From positions 274,550,482 to 274,614,481 of the forward strand of contig NC_089490.1 in assembly GCF_036850765.1 (NCBI RefSeq): DNA of 64,000 bases. The letters run 5' to 3'. The notes beneath the pieces are model-generated. The model made no database searches and had not been told where the DNA came from. It saw nothing but the letters and a program-made list of their open reading frames with translations. The translations under genes were made by a program, and so were the position numbers. The stretch is from Saccopteryx bilineata (Eukaryota > Chordata > Mammalia > Chiroptera > Emballonuridae). Shown here in pieces: positions 32,302-44,670 of this stretch. Position 1 is the first letter of the stretch. Every line of letters begins with the position of its first letter.

Positions 32302-34930
32302 AACCTTCAGTCTGGACATGCTTAGACCTGACTAACCTCAGAAATACACTCGTTTAACAGAGGAAGTGGTTTCAAGGACATGACAAGATGTTTTCACACC
32401 TTCCACAAACATCATAAATGGACAAAAATGTACAGAATGGGAGAACAAAGATTACCTTTAAAAAAATCTTAATTTTCTTACAAGTGAATTTGGTGGAAGA
32501 GGGGTTAAAGCTTATAAAGGATAGAGGAAATATATATGTTAAAATCATATTTCTTTGTCAATGAAATAACAAATGTAAAGGCAGCTACCAAGTACTGTAT
32601 TAAGTATTTTATAAAGATTAGCTGAGATTAAATGGAGCCCCCAAAATTCCTTATCTGTTTGCACAGAACCACATAAGGAGACGGTGAGGAGAAGACAGAA
32701 GCAGGGACTCTGGCATGCTGGATCTGGCTTCCTCCTGAGAAGTAAATACATAAAAGATATAGAAAGGCTTTGGAAAGTTGAAAACCTATAAAATGTAAGA
32801 AGCTGTTATGATAGTGTCGTCATGCCTAACTACCACTTTAGAAAGGAATCTCTGTTCGCTCATCTCAGATGTCCTTCAATCGCTCCCCAGTTGCTATCTT
32901 CTGACAAAGGAAAAACACAGCTAATCATAGAAGACAACTTTCTTTTCTCCTTCTCAATCATGAGGTCTTACTAAGCAGGCTCCCTGGGCAGCGAGTATGA
33001 CAGAAGACACTGAGTAAGCATTCTTTCTCAACACAGAGAGAATTTCCAAGTAAAGAATCGCCTCCTCTCCCCCAGTCTGCTCTCCATTCCGTGCGCCAGG
33101 GGTCTCCATCCCAGAGGTCGGGCTTTGGTTTGAATCACACGGGGCATTCTTTGTGGATGTTCTCAGATCACGGCCCTCAGACAATACACACACATTCCCC
33201 AGGGGCTCGGCTGACAATCCTTCATGCCAGAACCACAGAGTATGTGGTTTCTAGGGTCAAAAAGCCCAAGAAATGTTCCACGCCAGGAACTGCCTCTGAT
33301 TTCTCTTTCTCTCGGCAAACTCCCTTTCACCCAGTACTACCCACCCTCAGTCATGGGAGACATTCAAGCTGTGAAATGTCCAATAACAGCCTGTCATCTC
33401 CAAGGCTAAAAATATCAGAGGTTAAATAAGTGTTTAGATAAATATATTCAACCCAGTTCATCTATAACTCATGTGAGCGCCTACTGCATACAAACCAAGG
33501 TGTTGTCCTTTAAAGAAATAGAATAAATGTATGTTTTGAGCTGCTCTCTAACTTTACTATGGACACACGTTTGACACATGTAAAGCAATGAATATCAAAT
33601 ATAATAGTAGGCATGAATGAACACTGAAGTGAACATGTTGAGGTTAAAACTGTGGTCTGGGCGTCGGGTTTGTGGTGAGCACGAAAATAAGAGCCCTTAC
33701 CAGATTAAGTGGAACATGCTGGGGACTGGGGGAGAAGGGTGAAGTCTCTCTAGGCTGACGCAACAACATAGCAAAGGACGCAACGTATCAAAAGTGTATG
33801 TAACTGCGTGAAACGTGCACCGGTTCCGTACACAGCTAGCCTGGAAGCCGGAGAGGGGCTAGATAGGAAGGGCACTTTCCCACACAAGTCTTGCGTGAGT
33901 GGAGGCTGGGCCAGAACTAACTCCAAAAGTTCAGCCCAGACCTTGTCAGTCGTTGAGTGGGGGTGAACCAGGAAGCTGAGCCATGTGACTTGGGAAGAAT
34001 AGCCAGAGTTAAACAAGGATTCCGTGCTCAATGATATGGTGAGAAACTGAAGTTGGGATGTGGAAGAGAATTAAGGAGTGAGTTACCAAGAGTGGAGACA
34101 ATAAAGGGGACCACATGAACCTCCAACCTCCTGAGCTCCTGGGCACTTGCTGCTAGAAGAGCCACTCCAGGACCAAGCACTGAGCTGGACTAACCACAAA
34201 ATGACCACTTTTATTTTGGAATCCTAACTTTTATGCATTAATTAATTGACTTATGTTTTCTCAAGAAGTATAAAATAAAGTTTCCAGGGTTTTTCTTTAA
34301 GCAGATAATAAGTTTTTCTTTAGGAGTCAGGGTTTCCTTAAGTTGGCACCTGCATTAGGGACAGGATAATTCTGCACCTAAATGATAGTTCTCCCATTGT
34401 GCGATGGTTAGTGCTCTGTGCCCCTTATCCCAAACAGAATGCCAGCCATTCCCTCTGTCAGTCGTGACAAACAAGAACACACCATACCCTCCCAAGGCCC
34501 CTGGGGATGGGGGCATTGTTCTGCTAAAGGACATATACACATGCTAACAAGTTTGACCTAAGCCTAGGTACCCAGTTTAAGTAGCTTAATTTTTATCTGT
34601 CCATAAATTTAAAAAAAAGGAGATGAGAACTGGAATATAAATAAGTAATTACACTTCAGTAATGGAAACATGTAAAGTATTGAGTTGAGAAACCCTAAAG
34701 GTGTACAGAGAGGCCTGGGTGACTGGGCCCTGAAAGAAGAGACTGGAAATGAGGGGCCAGAGGAACTCAGGGGGGCACACGGTCATTGTAAAAGAGATGT
34801 TTTCTTACAGAGAATACATGAGAATTTTTAAAACACAAAGCATTTGTGTCAATTTTCAAATCATTTGAACATGACAATTAAAATCAACAACAACAAAAAC
34901 ATTTAATACTCTTCAGTGAAAACCACCCAG
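32302..34930 (+). other. Intergenic, nothing recognised
   Basis: No gene is supportable and no clear repeat is seen, apart from a possible MIR-like phrase 'gagcgcctactgcatacaaa' near 33475. Confidence 0.45.
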
Positions 34931-34934
34931 AAAT

Positions 34935-35100
34935 GACGCTAATGGAAATTTGAAATTAGAAAAAATAAAAAATAAATAAATGAGAAAACAGTCAACGAAC
35001 AACTAAGAGCCACAATGAAGAATTGATGCTTCTCATTGCTCTCTCTTCCCATCAGTCTGTTCCTATCTGTCACTCTCTCTGACTCTGTCACCAAAAAAAA
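34935..35100 (+). mobile_element. 3' part of a bat tRNA SINE (+)
   Basis: 'agtcaacgaacaactaagag', 'gaattgatgcttctcattgc', 'ctgttcctatctgtcactct' and a short poly(A) form the 3' half of a long bat tRNA SINE whose head is missing. It abuts the L1 fragment downstream. No target duplication was recognised. Confidence 0.7.
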
Positions 35101-35139
35101 GTAAGTTAGATAATATTTCAATTTGTATTTATAATGAAA

Positions 35140-36035
35140 CTTCAACCAAGACAAAATTCAATAGAGAAAGAATAGTCTTTTAACAAATGGTTCTGGGACA
35201 AGTGGATATCCAGATGTGAAAGAATGAAATTAGACCCTTACTTCACTCCAGATACAACAATTACCTCAAAATAGATCAAACACCTAAATGTAAGGGCTAT
35301 AGAGTGCAAAACTATACAACTGCTAGAAGCAATAAATAGCATAAATCAGCAATATCTTGCATTTGGCAATGGTTTCTTGGATATGACACAAAAAAACAGA
35401 AGTAACCAAAAGAAAAAATAGATAAATGAGATGTCATCAAATTTACAAACAATTGTGAATCAAAGAATGCTATCAAGAAAGTGAAAAAGACAACCCAAAG
35501 AATGAGAGAAAAATATTTTCAATCCACATATTGGTAAACATCTAATATTCAGGATAAAAACTCTTAATAAGGAGTTAAATAAAGAACTCTTAACAACTCA
35601 ATTACTTAATAATAAAAAGACCGATAACCCAATTTTAAAATTGGCAAAGGATTTGAACAGACTCCAAAGAAAGTATACAAATTGCCAATAAACACACACA
35701 CAAAATGTAAATCATCAGAAGTCACTGGGGAAATAAAAGTCAAAACCACAACAAGCTAGTACTTAACACTCACTAGGATGGCTATGAAAAAAAAAATCAC
35801 AGGATAACAGGTGAAGGTGTGGAGAACTTAGAATCCTCAGACCCTGCTAGTGGGAATTCAAGTGTTGCAGCCACTGTAGAAAACAGTTTGGGATTCCTCA
35901 AAGTGTTAACCGTGGATTTCTCGTACAATCCAGCATCTCTGCTTCTAGGTATATACCCAAGAGAACTAAAAACTTGTTTACATAAAAACATGTACACCAA
36001 TGGTCATAGCACCGTTGTTTATAACAGCCACACCT
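35140..36035 (+). mobile_element. L1 3' end (+): decayed ORF2 C terminus
   Basis: Conserved L1 ORF2 phrases are visible: 'aacaaatggttctgggacaa', then 'tggcaaaggatttgaacaga', 'tggctatgaaaaaa', and 'ttctaggtatatacccaaga'. Many stops and frameshifts are present. It is a 5'-truncated, inactive copy. The end near 36035 is estimated. Confidence 0.85.
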
Positions 36036-36039
36036 AGAC

Positions 36040-37880
36040 TGGCAGGACACCAACACAGTAGACTTTGGGACATGGCTTTGGGACCATCTGCCACAGCCTG
36101 GAGCCATCACACTGTCAGAGGCTGTACGAACAAGCTGTGGCTGGCTGTGTTCTGAACAGCCACCCTCCCTCCACCTCTCTGGGTTTCTGAGAGCCGTGCT
36201 TCCTTTTGGAATAGGTGTCAGTAGCAGGCCAAGCTCTTCGCCAGCCTGCAGGGAGGAGGGGTGTGCACTCATTTTCCTCCTTGATGTGGCAAACCCAGGA
36301 CCTGAATAAAACTGGTTCAAATTTCCCTCTCACTTTTCCTGAGACATTTCAGTAAGCCTACTCCCAGAGTCGAGTGTAGAACTCCCGAGCAAAACCTCTA
36401 CCGTGCAGGGTTCTTTTCTGCTCAAAGATATTAAACCATTTCTAGGGCATGGCCTCGTTTGGTTTTTTTTTAATTACTGCCTTTGTCCACATTAAGTCTC
36501 TAAACAGTCCAAATGTATAAAGCAATTTTCATTTTGCCTCTTTGATTTGTAGTATATTAATAGTAAAGCTAATGAAGCTTGGCAGCTTCATCTTGGGGCT
36601 CCCTTCTTCCCTGGAAGGACTTGAGGCCAGAAGAAAAATGCATGGGTCTCCAGGGCGTCAGATTCTTGTCTAGGAGCTAAGGGGTGTAGGAGAGGATCTC
36701 CAAGGCAAATAACTGAGGGAAAGGATTCATCTACCAACCCACTTAGGCAAAATTTATTGTGATGCGACACTTCGAGGGGGTTGTAATAAGTGATAAGGGA
36801 ATACCAGGAAAGCTGATCCTAAAAATTAGCACAATTCTCCCAGACCTCCCACTACATTCTGTCCCACAGGGCCCTGACCGGGCCTCCTCCAGTGTGTGGA
36901 AGCCTCCATACATTTGTTTCCTCTTAGCATTACTCATCTCGCAATCACTCGGCTTTCACACGGCATGGGACTCCCGCACATCCCGGGCCAGCTAACAGAT
37001 CACCCTTGCCTTTCTTTTTCTCTTAATGGAGTCTGATTGATTTATCCTCAAGTATCTAAAAAAAAAAATTGATTGCAGATGGAATTTATATGGCATTACA
37101 CCTCTTTCCCTCTGTGTGGGGTTTCCCTACAGCTATGTGGGATTTCACAGACCCAGTCACCATAAGGGGCCCAGCAGGGTGCTCACACACATTGGGCCCT
37201 CAATCCTTTATGAACACATTACCCCTTCAAACAGACTGGAGAGCTGCTTTTGAGGAATGCCGGACAATCTGCAGAGCTAGAAATTGAGTTTGGCATTGTT
37301 CGAGCAACATTATGAGTTAACGGACCACAGAGCCAACCTGTCATCTAAGTGTCTTTGCAGTGAAAAGATGGCAGAATCATTCAGACACCTGCCAACATCA
37401 TATGCATTAAACTAGAGGAATCAAACACAGTAACGCAGCCCTGCTAAAAAATGTGAGTTGTACTAGGGGAAAGGTGCTGGGAGGAGAACAGGGGAGCTTC
37501 TTCTCTGGCTTGAGGCTTCCCTGTTTGCTACTTGACTGCTCCAAGGCTGTGACTGAGCAGTAGGTCCAGAACCCACCTTCCCCCTATCGTGGGGCTGGAT
37601 CTGAAGCTCACAGCTAGGTAACAGTCCCTGGAGCTTGGGCTCTCCTGGGATAGTTGTGATCTGCCTCAGGGATTGGCTTGGCCAGGGAGCCCCTGCTGGG
37701 TGCTGAAACGGTCAGCTAAGCCAAATGCATCAACCCGTCACTCATAACACTCTTCCCAAAATGTTTGCATACGCACACACACACATGCTGAAATATTTGG
37801 TGATCCAAAGCTTCCATCATTAAGTATGACTACCACTGTTTTATTTACAAATGGTTTATGAATGCACTGTGCTTTCTTCA
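36040..37880 (+). other. Intergenic, nothing recognised
   Basis: No gene, RNA gene or repeat family is identified in this stretch. Overlapping ORFs on both strands around 35898-36333 partly run into the L1 and show no domain. Confidence 0.45.
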
Positions 37881-37884
37881 GCTT

Positions 37885-38720
37885 TGTTTTTTAAAATTGA
37901 GACATAATTCACATATGATAAAATTCACCCTTTTAAAGTGTACATTTCAGGATTTTATGTTATATTCTCAGCGCTATGCAACTATTACCACTGTTTAATT
38001 CCAGAACATTTTCATCATCTTCGAAAAAATCTCCATAGCGTTAGCAGCCAGGCCTTCAGCCCCTGGCAACCACTAGTTTACTTTCTGTCTGTCTGACTTT
38101 GATGACTAGACATTTTCTGTAAAGGATACTATAAAATGTGTAGCCATGTGACCAGCGTCCTTGGCTTAGTATGCTGTTTCCTAGGCTCGCCCTTGGTGTA
38201 GCAGGCATCACTGCTTCATTTCCTTTGATTTCGGATAACGACAGTACCGCAATTGATTGATATTTGGGCTGTTTGCACCTTTCTGTTACTATGCATAATG
38301 AACAATGGTGTATAGTATTTGTATTTCTCTTAGATTTTAACCTGGGAGTAGTAACTCTGTGTTTAACATTTTAAGGCATTTATATAACTTCCAAAATGAT
38401 TCCCCAATAAATCTAGTACCTACCTGACACCAGACATAGTTAACAGTGTTATCGACTATATTCTCCACCTTGTATTTTTACATCCTCATGACTGTTTTTA
38501 CAACTGACAATCTGTACTTTAATTGGGCTAACTGTCTTTTTACTGATAGTGTCCTCAGAAGAACAAAAATTAATTTTGATAAAGTCTAATTTATCTATTT
38601 TTTTCTTTTGTTGTTTGTGCTTTTGGTGTCATATCTAAGAAATTAATGCCTAAACCAAAGTAATGAAGATTTATGCCTATGTTTTCTTCCAAGAATTTAA
38701 TCTTTTTTTTTTTTTGCTTT
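37885..38720 (-). mobile_element. Old L1 3' end (-)
   Basis: The antisense L1 order is seen: 'ttgagacataattcacatat', 'aattcacccttttaaagtgt', 'cctggcaaccactagtttac', and further on 'gtaactctgtgtttaacatt'. Strongly decayed, no ORF. Confidence 0.8.
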
Positions 38721-40635
38721 TGATGATTCTAGTGATGATCTACACTTCTCAAGCAAGATAAGAAAAGGAGGGAAGTATTCCAGAAAAAGAAAATGAGTCA
38801 GTTCATTTTATTATTTTCTGAGTAATCCTAAGAGATTAATGTCTTACATAATAAAGAACATCGATACTTAGGGCAAAAGGAAAGAATTTCATTGTATATT
38901 TTAGAAAGACTCCTGATCTTTCCTCCAGTGCCCTTTCTTTCCTTACCGACCCCCGATGTTCTCAGGGTCTGCATTTTGTGTGTGTGATTAGGTGAGTGTT
39001 TATCAGCTGAGGGGGATGGAAGCTCCAAGCCTTTTGATGCCCGCAGTCTTCCTTCAATCCTTCCTCTGCAGCTAAACTTCCTACCTCTGCTCTTTCCAGA
39101 AACACCACCCACGACTGAGTCCACTGCAGCGTGACCCTGATGCCACGGCGTCAGTGCATGCTTCTCCAGGATGAAGCACACTAAGGTGGTCATTTTATGC
39201 CGCATGTTACACTCTACATTTGAAATCATTTAAAAGAACGAATCCATCTACTTCATGTCCTCCTTAATTCACCCCACATCATACTTCCACCCCTCAAGGT
39301 CCTTCCCACCCAATACGAGCTGCATAAATCTGGAAACTCAGTTTTTGTCATCCCTACAGAACAAGAGTCCTTCCAGCAAAGGTCCAGCTCCGGCTGCAGG
39401 TAGATAACATTTTCCAGCCACCTGAACGTAATGCATCGACTGTGCGTGGAATTGGCCTGGCCTTCCCTCTCTCCCAGACTGGAACCCAGCTCACTCCACA
39501 AAGTGACCTCCTTGAATCCTTCCCTGCTCTCCATTCTGTAATCCTCTGAGTGGGCAGCTACATGAATGCCAATTGACCCCCACCCCAGGCCTACATATTC
39601 AGGAAGTTAATAAAAAAATAAAAATAAAAAGCCATTCAACCCACACATCCTGCCCTGGAAAAACCCAAGCATTGTTCTTTCCGAAAGCTCACATTTTCAC
39701 AGATTTTATCACATCTGCCCCTGGAGGCTGGAGTTTCTCATTAATACACAGCGATTCCTGGAGAGTGTTTGTTTTGGCTCTCTGTTGCCAAGCTGGAGGG
39801 AGTTAGCAGTTAAAGCCAAACCCTGGCATTTATCACAGTTTGCATTTTTCACCCATCTATCCTCCCCATCTCTTTTGCCAACTAAATTTGATTGGAAAGT
39901 TAAGAAACTGGTTTTAAATACATACACACCCTACAGTGGTAGCAGCATCTCAGATATATTCCGCCATCACTCGGAAGTTATAGTTACAAGGCACATTCAT
40001 TTGCAATTGCTGCATGTTTCAAATTGCCTATTATTGTCAAAGGATCAGACAGTCCTTGTCTCATTCGTGCTCTCTCCTCCAGCAGCTGTCACTATCTACT
40101 GCAAGGCTTCTCTCTGGCCAGACTCTCACGCTTCGCTCAATAGATTTGAGATAATACAAATGATCAGCCACTCTCTGGACACCAGTGTGAGTCCAATTTG
40201 TGTGACACAACTAGTGTGACTCCACATTTGACCCAAATTATGACCAAAAATCAATCAAAGAACTTAAAAATAAAATGTATTTGTGAGCTTGATACAAGGT
40301 TGATAATAAATGTGAAGTTTACTCAGAATTTGAATAGAAAATGACAAAATTCTCCAAAAATATCTGAAGAAAAACTGTCTTCAGTCCCTTTGGGAAATAA
40401 AGAACTAACAAGTTATCAATAAATATCCTTCTCTAGTTTAGATGATAGACTTTATTTTTACTTCATTTTAGGGCATATGAATTATCAGAGGCATATGAAA
40501 TTGTTAACAATGTACATTCAAAACAGGGCTGTAACTATGAAATAGGAAAAATATTATGTTTAAAAATAAATAGAAATTCAAAATGTATAACATAGTATTA
40601 GTGCTTTAATTTATAATGAGGTAAAATTTAATTTA
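38721..40635 (+). other. Intergenic, nothing recognised
   Basis: No supportable gene. ORFs 38828-39229 (-) and 39785-40219 (+) lack motifs and splice context. Confidence 0.45.
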
Positions 40636-40639
40636 AAAA

Positions 40640-40745
40640 AGACTGAGTGACCAAGGTCACACAAATGAGAAGTGGAAGGTCAAGAACACGGCAGGTCCAC
40701 AGGACTCCAAAGTTGGGTTCTTGATACCAGAGCAGGTCTCAAGGT
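40640..40745 (-). repeat. MIR fragment (-)
   Basis: 'gaccaaggtcacacaaatga' followed by 'gaagtggaaggtcaagaaca' is the antisense MIR core. Confidence 0.6.
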
Positions 40746-40925
40746 ACAACTGCTGAAACTATCTGGCTACAACCACACCTGGAACAAAGAAAAAAAAGTT
40801 AAAATTGAAGCTGAACTTATATAGGCCAGGTGCTGAATGAAGGCAGCATAGAAGTGTCCCTAAGACAGATGTCAAAGCTAAACAAGTCAAATACACACAG
40901 AGAGATGTATATGCACTTCATATAT

Positions 40926-41303
40926 ATATTATATATTTGTATTTTTCTGAAGTAAGGAGCAGGGAGATAGAGAGACAGACTCCCGCATGCACCTGACTGG
41001 GATCCACGTGGCATGCCCACTAAGGGACGATACTCTGTCCATCTGGGGGATTGCTCCATTGCAACCAGAGCTATTCTAGCACCTGAGCCGGAGGCCATGG
41101 AACCATCCTCAGTGCCCCAGGCCAACTTTGCTCCAATGGAAACTTGGCTGTGGGAGGGGAAGAGAGAGAGAGCAAAGGGAGAAGAATAAGGGTGGAGAAG
41201 TGGATGGGCACTTCTTCTGTGTGCCCTGGCTGGGAATTGAACCTGGAACTTCCACATGCCAGGCCAATGCTCTACCACTGACTTTACCACTGCAGCCAGG
41301 GCC
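40926..41303 (-). mobile_element. Rhin-1-like bat SINE (-)
   Basis: Reverse-complement copy of the SINE family seen at 31020: 'tttttctgaagtaaggagca' at the 3' end, then 'ctcccgcatgcacctgactg', 'ggaaccatcctcagtgcccc', and at the head 'ctctaccactgactttacca' and 'agccagggcc'. A short local rearrangement in the head adds an extra 'ctttaccactg'. It is flanked by near-identical 14-base repeats (40912-40925 tgcacttcatatat and 41304-41317 tgcactttatattt). Confidence 0.9.
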
Positions 41304-41317
41304 TGCACTTTATATTT

Positions 41318-42636
41318 TTAAAAGTACAGTGTGGGTGTTTATGTGTGTGTAATGTATAGGATTTATCTGAGAGTCCCTATGGAGTGTGAGAGTACAAGGG
41401 TTTTATAAGAGTGTGTGTGCATATGTTTGGGTATGTGCGAGTATGTGTGTGTGCATTTATTTTGTATTTGTGCATGCATGTGTGTATGAATGTTGTGTGT
41501 GGTGTGACAAGAGTGTAAATTTATAATGAAGAGGATGGAGCTAGCCTTGCTCTGTCTGAACTTAGTGAAATAGAATGACTGCACTCAGGTATCTTTCAAG
41601 TATAACTAGGCCACTCAAGAGCTTATTAAAAGCTCAATTGACAGAAATCCTGTTTGTGAAGGGTTTTCCTCTTCTCAGTCCCCTCTCTTCTCTCTTACAT
41701 TGGTTCAGCAGTGAGCCCAGCAGCGCCCCTACATGGGGTAAACGGGTTTCCTCCACCTTCACAGAGACTGTGCTCTGGCCACGCCCAGGTGTGGCTCAGG
41801 AGGTAGGTGGGGGACCTGTGCCGTTTACCCCAGCTGCTGTGGAAGCCAGCATTCCACTGAGTCCTTTCTACAGGACCCACATCTCAATTGCAGGAACATT
41901 CTTATTCTTTGGGAAGATCTCATTTAGTTTCTATTAGTACCTAATTTCTGTCCTAATTTTGTCCTAAACTAAAATCAGGGGCCTATGTCATTATACTTAC
42001 TGCTTTTCTCTGCTCATTGTTCTTTTCCCCAAGTTCCGTTGGCTGCTATTAATTTTGTTATTCTGTATTTATTTTTATTAAGGTCCTCAAAGTCTTTGCT
42101 GAACTAAGTTGGCCTACATAAACAAACAGTGCTTGTCCTTTCAAAAATAAAAGATTATTAATTTTTTCAGGACTTCTTAAGGATGGATGTGCATTCTAAA
42201 GGTACTCTTTTAAAAGAGTCGAAATGGTACATGACAAATTTTTTTAAATTGAGTCCATTTAAATCTACATGTGAATAAATAAAAAAATGATTTGATATTA
42301 AGAGGTTTAAAGGGAGGAGAAAATCACGAGGGACTTGCTGACGTGAGCTTAGGAAATATGAATACCCCAACACAGCAAAGAGTGTCTATAACTAGACAGA
42401 AGCTGTCAGAGATCACTTTTCACTTATAAAACCTGTCTAGATGCTGTTCATGCTTATCACATCAAGGTGCATGAAAGTTGCGAGCAGAAAATAGAAACAG
42501 GCTGTACCAAGAAAACCCTAGTGCACCCACAGCAGGGACAGCGGACACAGCCAGTTCTGAGGCAGAAAGCCTTCAGGATAAAAAAGGGGCTACAAACAAT
42601 GAGGGGGAAATAGGGAGAGATGTGATATAAATATGT
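41318..42636 (+). other. Intergenic, nothing recognised
   Basis: An imperfect GT-rich stretch at about 41330-41510 is followed by sequence with no recognisable gene or repeat. Confidence 0.45.
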
Positions 42637-42639
42637 ATA

Positions 42640-43196
42640 AGGTCTACCGGAAAGTTCTCTCCGTTTCTATCACAAGTTTCGACACGTAAGCACATGTTTA
42701 TTTGGCGCATGTGTGCCTCTCTATTTTTATCACATAATGTATACATACTGACGCAGCAAATTAACTAAAACAAAGTTGATTCACGTTAGTCTTATGTGTG
42801 AAGCCATAGTGTACCCATGGCTACTGATAAAGTTCATTTACACCACTGTAATTTTTATAAATTTCTACAAGGAAGAAATGCTACAGAAGCATGTCTGTCG
42901 CATCCACCATATTCCCTGGACTTAGCACCCTCTGACTATCACTTGTTTTTGTCCTTACAAAATTTTTTGAAGGGCAAAAAATTCAAACATGAAGAAGATA
43001 TCAAACAAGCACTGGTTCAATTTTTTGCATCAAAAGATAAAACATTTTTCAAAAATGGGATATACAAATTTCCCTCACGCTGGCAAGAAATCATTAATAA
43101 TAATGGCAATTATATTATTTAATAAAGTTTATTGACGGTAAGAAAAATTTGTATTTTGTTTTATTCCAAAAACGGACAGAACTTTCTGGTAGACCT
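42640..43196 (+). mobile_element. Internally deleted mariner DNA transposon
   Basis: A 557-bp element with 27-base terminal inverted repeats: left begins aggtctaccggaaagttctc and right ends ctttctggtagacct, matching in about 25 of 27 positions. It is flanked by TA on each side (42638-42639 and 43197-43198), the mariner target duplication. Full-length mariners are about 1.3 kb, so roughly 0.7 kb is missing from the middle. It contains the fused ORF at 42817-43122. It is unable to move itself but could be mobilised in trans if a matching transposase were present. Confidence 0.92.
42817..43122 (+). pseudogene. Mariner transposase remnant: N terminus fused in frame to C terminus
   Basis: A 101-codon ORF from ATG to TAA. 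Residues 1 to about 25 (starting MATDKVHLHHC and running to NATEA) resemble the first helix-turn-helix of mariner transposases. From about residue 28 the sequence is the C-terminal region with SLDLAPSDYHLFLSLQNFL, which carries the third Asp of the DD34D catalytic triad, then KFKHEEDIKQAL and a FPSRWQEII end. The first two catalytic Asp residues and most of the DNA-binding region are deleted, so it cannot be catalytic. Mariner transposases are normally about 345 residues. The junction keeps the frame. No stop or frameshift has accumulated, which fits a fairly young insertion. Confidence 0.85.
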
Positions 43197-43199
43197 TAT

Positions 43200-43860
43200 A
43201 TATGCCTGGTAACAGAGATTCAGAACAGATCAAGCAAAAGCTACCCAAAGAACAAGGTGGACATCCTCATCACAGTGGGAGAGAGGAGGGCCACTTCCCC
43301 CAGAGTCTGCAAGCGGCATGTGCCGAGTCGCGGTGTGAGACAGCACGCATGTTTGAGCAGCTCAAAATGCTAATGTGGACCAGCAATGGCTACTTAAGGA
43401 GGTATTGGGGATCAGGCTGCATCTGACACAACAGAAGGCTTGGAAAATAGGTAGGGCCCCTTGAACTTCATCTTAGAGGGGGTCTAGAACCCACTAGTGT
43501 GTTCACTTGGAGCAGGAGTAAGGTCAGACCATTTTGGGAAGATTTGTCTGTAAATGTGTAGTTAGTAAATGCTCCTTAGCTTGAAGTGGTTAAGCAGAAA
43601 GTGAACTTCTCCTATGGTCAGAGTTACTGCTGCCTGAAGCATGGCGGGAAGTCAGATAAGTGTTCACTAAAGGCCCTTCCCACTCTCTGAGACCATGTAT
43701 TTGAGTTTACATTAGTCCAAATTTCTGTTTCATAGCTCAGTTCTCCTGCTGCTGTGCTGAGCAGCTGTGGACAGAGCAGCCAGCTTCTCTCCAGTCATTT
43801 CTTAGCGAGTACTTCATGTACATCACCCTCTGCTGGGTGCAGATGTCTTCTTCTTGCAAG
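43200..43860 (+). other. Intergenic, nothing recognised
   Basis: No gene or repeat family is recognised between the mariner and the LTR fragment. Confidence 0.45.
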
Positions 43861-43864
43861 GATG

Positions 43865-44670
43865 GAATAGGCTGAGCAATGGCCCCTGGTGATACCAGGT
43901 CCTAATCCTCAGAACCTGTGAATATCATTTTTTATAAGGCACAAGCAGCTTTTCAGATACAATTGAGGATCTTAGATGGGGAGATTTTCCTGGATTATTT
44001 GTACGTGCTCTATGAAGAGAGAGGCAGATAGATTTGACCACAATAGGAGGCACTGGTGATGACAGAACACAGAGAGATTTGAAAAGACTGGCCTTAAAGA
44101 TTCAAGTGATGAAGTCACAAGCCAAGGAATGCTCGCAGCCATCGGAAGCTATAAAAGGCAAGGAATGGATTTTCTCCTAGAGTCTCTGGAAGGAACACAA
44201 CCTGCCAACACCTGCAGCTCTACCTGTGGTGACGATTTCAGATACCTGTCCTGCAGAAATTAGAGAGAATACATGTGTGTTGTGCTAAGCTAGGGGTCAG
44301 GAACCTATGGCTCAGGAGCCAAATGTGGCTCTTTTGATGGCTGCATCTGGCTCGCAGACAAATCTTTAATTAAAAAAATAATAACGTTAAAAATATAAAA
44401 CATTCTCATATATTACAATCCATTCATTTCCTTCCGCTCATGTTCATGGTTGCAGGTGGCTGGAGCCAATTACAGCTGTCCTCCGGAACAACACCAAATT
44501 TTTATTGGATAATATGTAATGTACATGGGTCATTGTATGGCTCTCACAGAATTACATTTTAAAATATGTGGCATTCATGGCTCTCTCAGCCAGAAAGGTT
44601 CCTGACCCCTATTAAACCATAAAGTCAGGTCTGGGGTCATTTGTCACAGCAACCTTAAGAAATGAACACA
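43865..44670 (+). mobile_element. MaLR (MLT1-like) LTR interrupted by a hAT
   Basis: The LTR is recognised by 'gcccctggtgataccaggtc', 'ctaatcctcagaacctgtga', 'aactgtg'-like decay near 44225-44270 and, after the hAT insert, 'tggggtcatttgtcacagca'. The LTR was present first, and the element at 44292-44610 inserted into it near a TTTAAGCC-like site. Non-coding and old. Confidence 0.65.
44292..44610 (+). mobile_element. hAT-type non-autonomous DNA transposon (319 bp)
   Basis: The ends are inverted repeats: left aggggtcaggaacct, right aggttcctgacccct. The body contains 'caggagccaaatgtggctct' and 'atggctctcacagaattaca', typical of a bat-lineage MITE of the hAT superfamily. The flanking eight bases (gctaagct / attaaacc) are a decayed target duplication that both resemble the TTTAAGCC expected in the interrupted LTR. 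No ORF. Confidence 0.82.
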
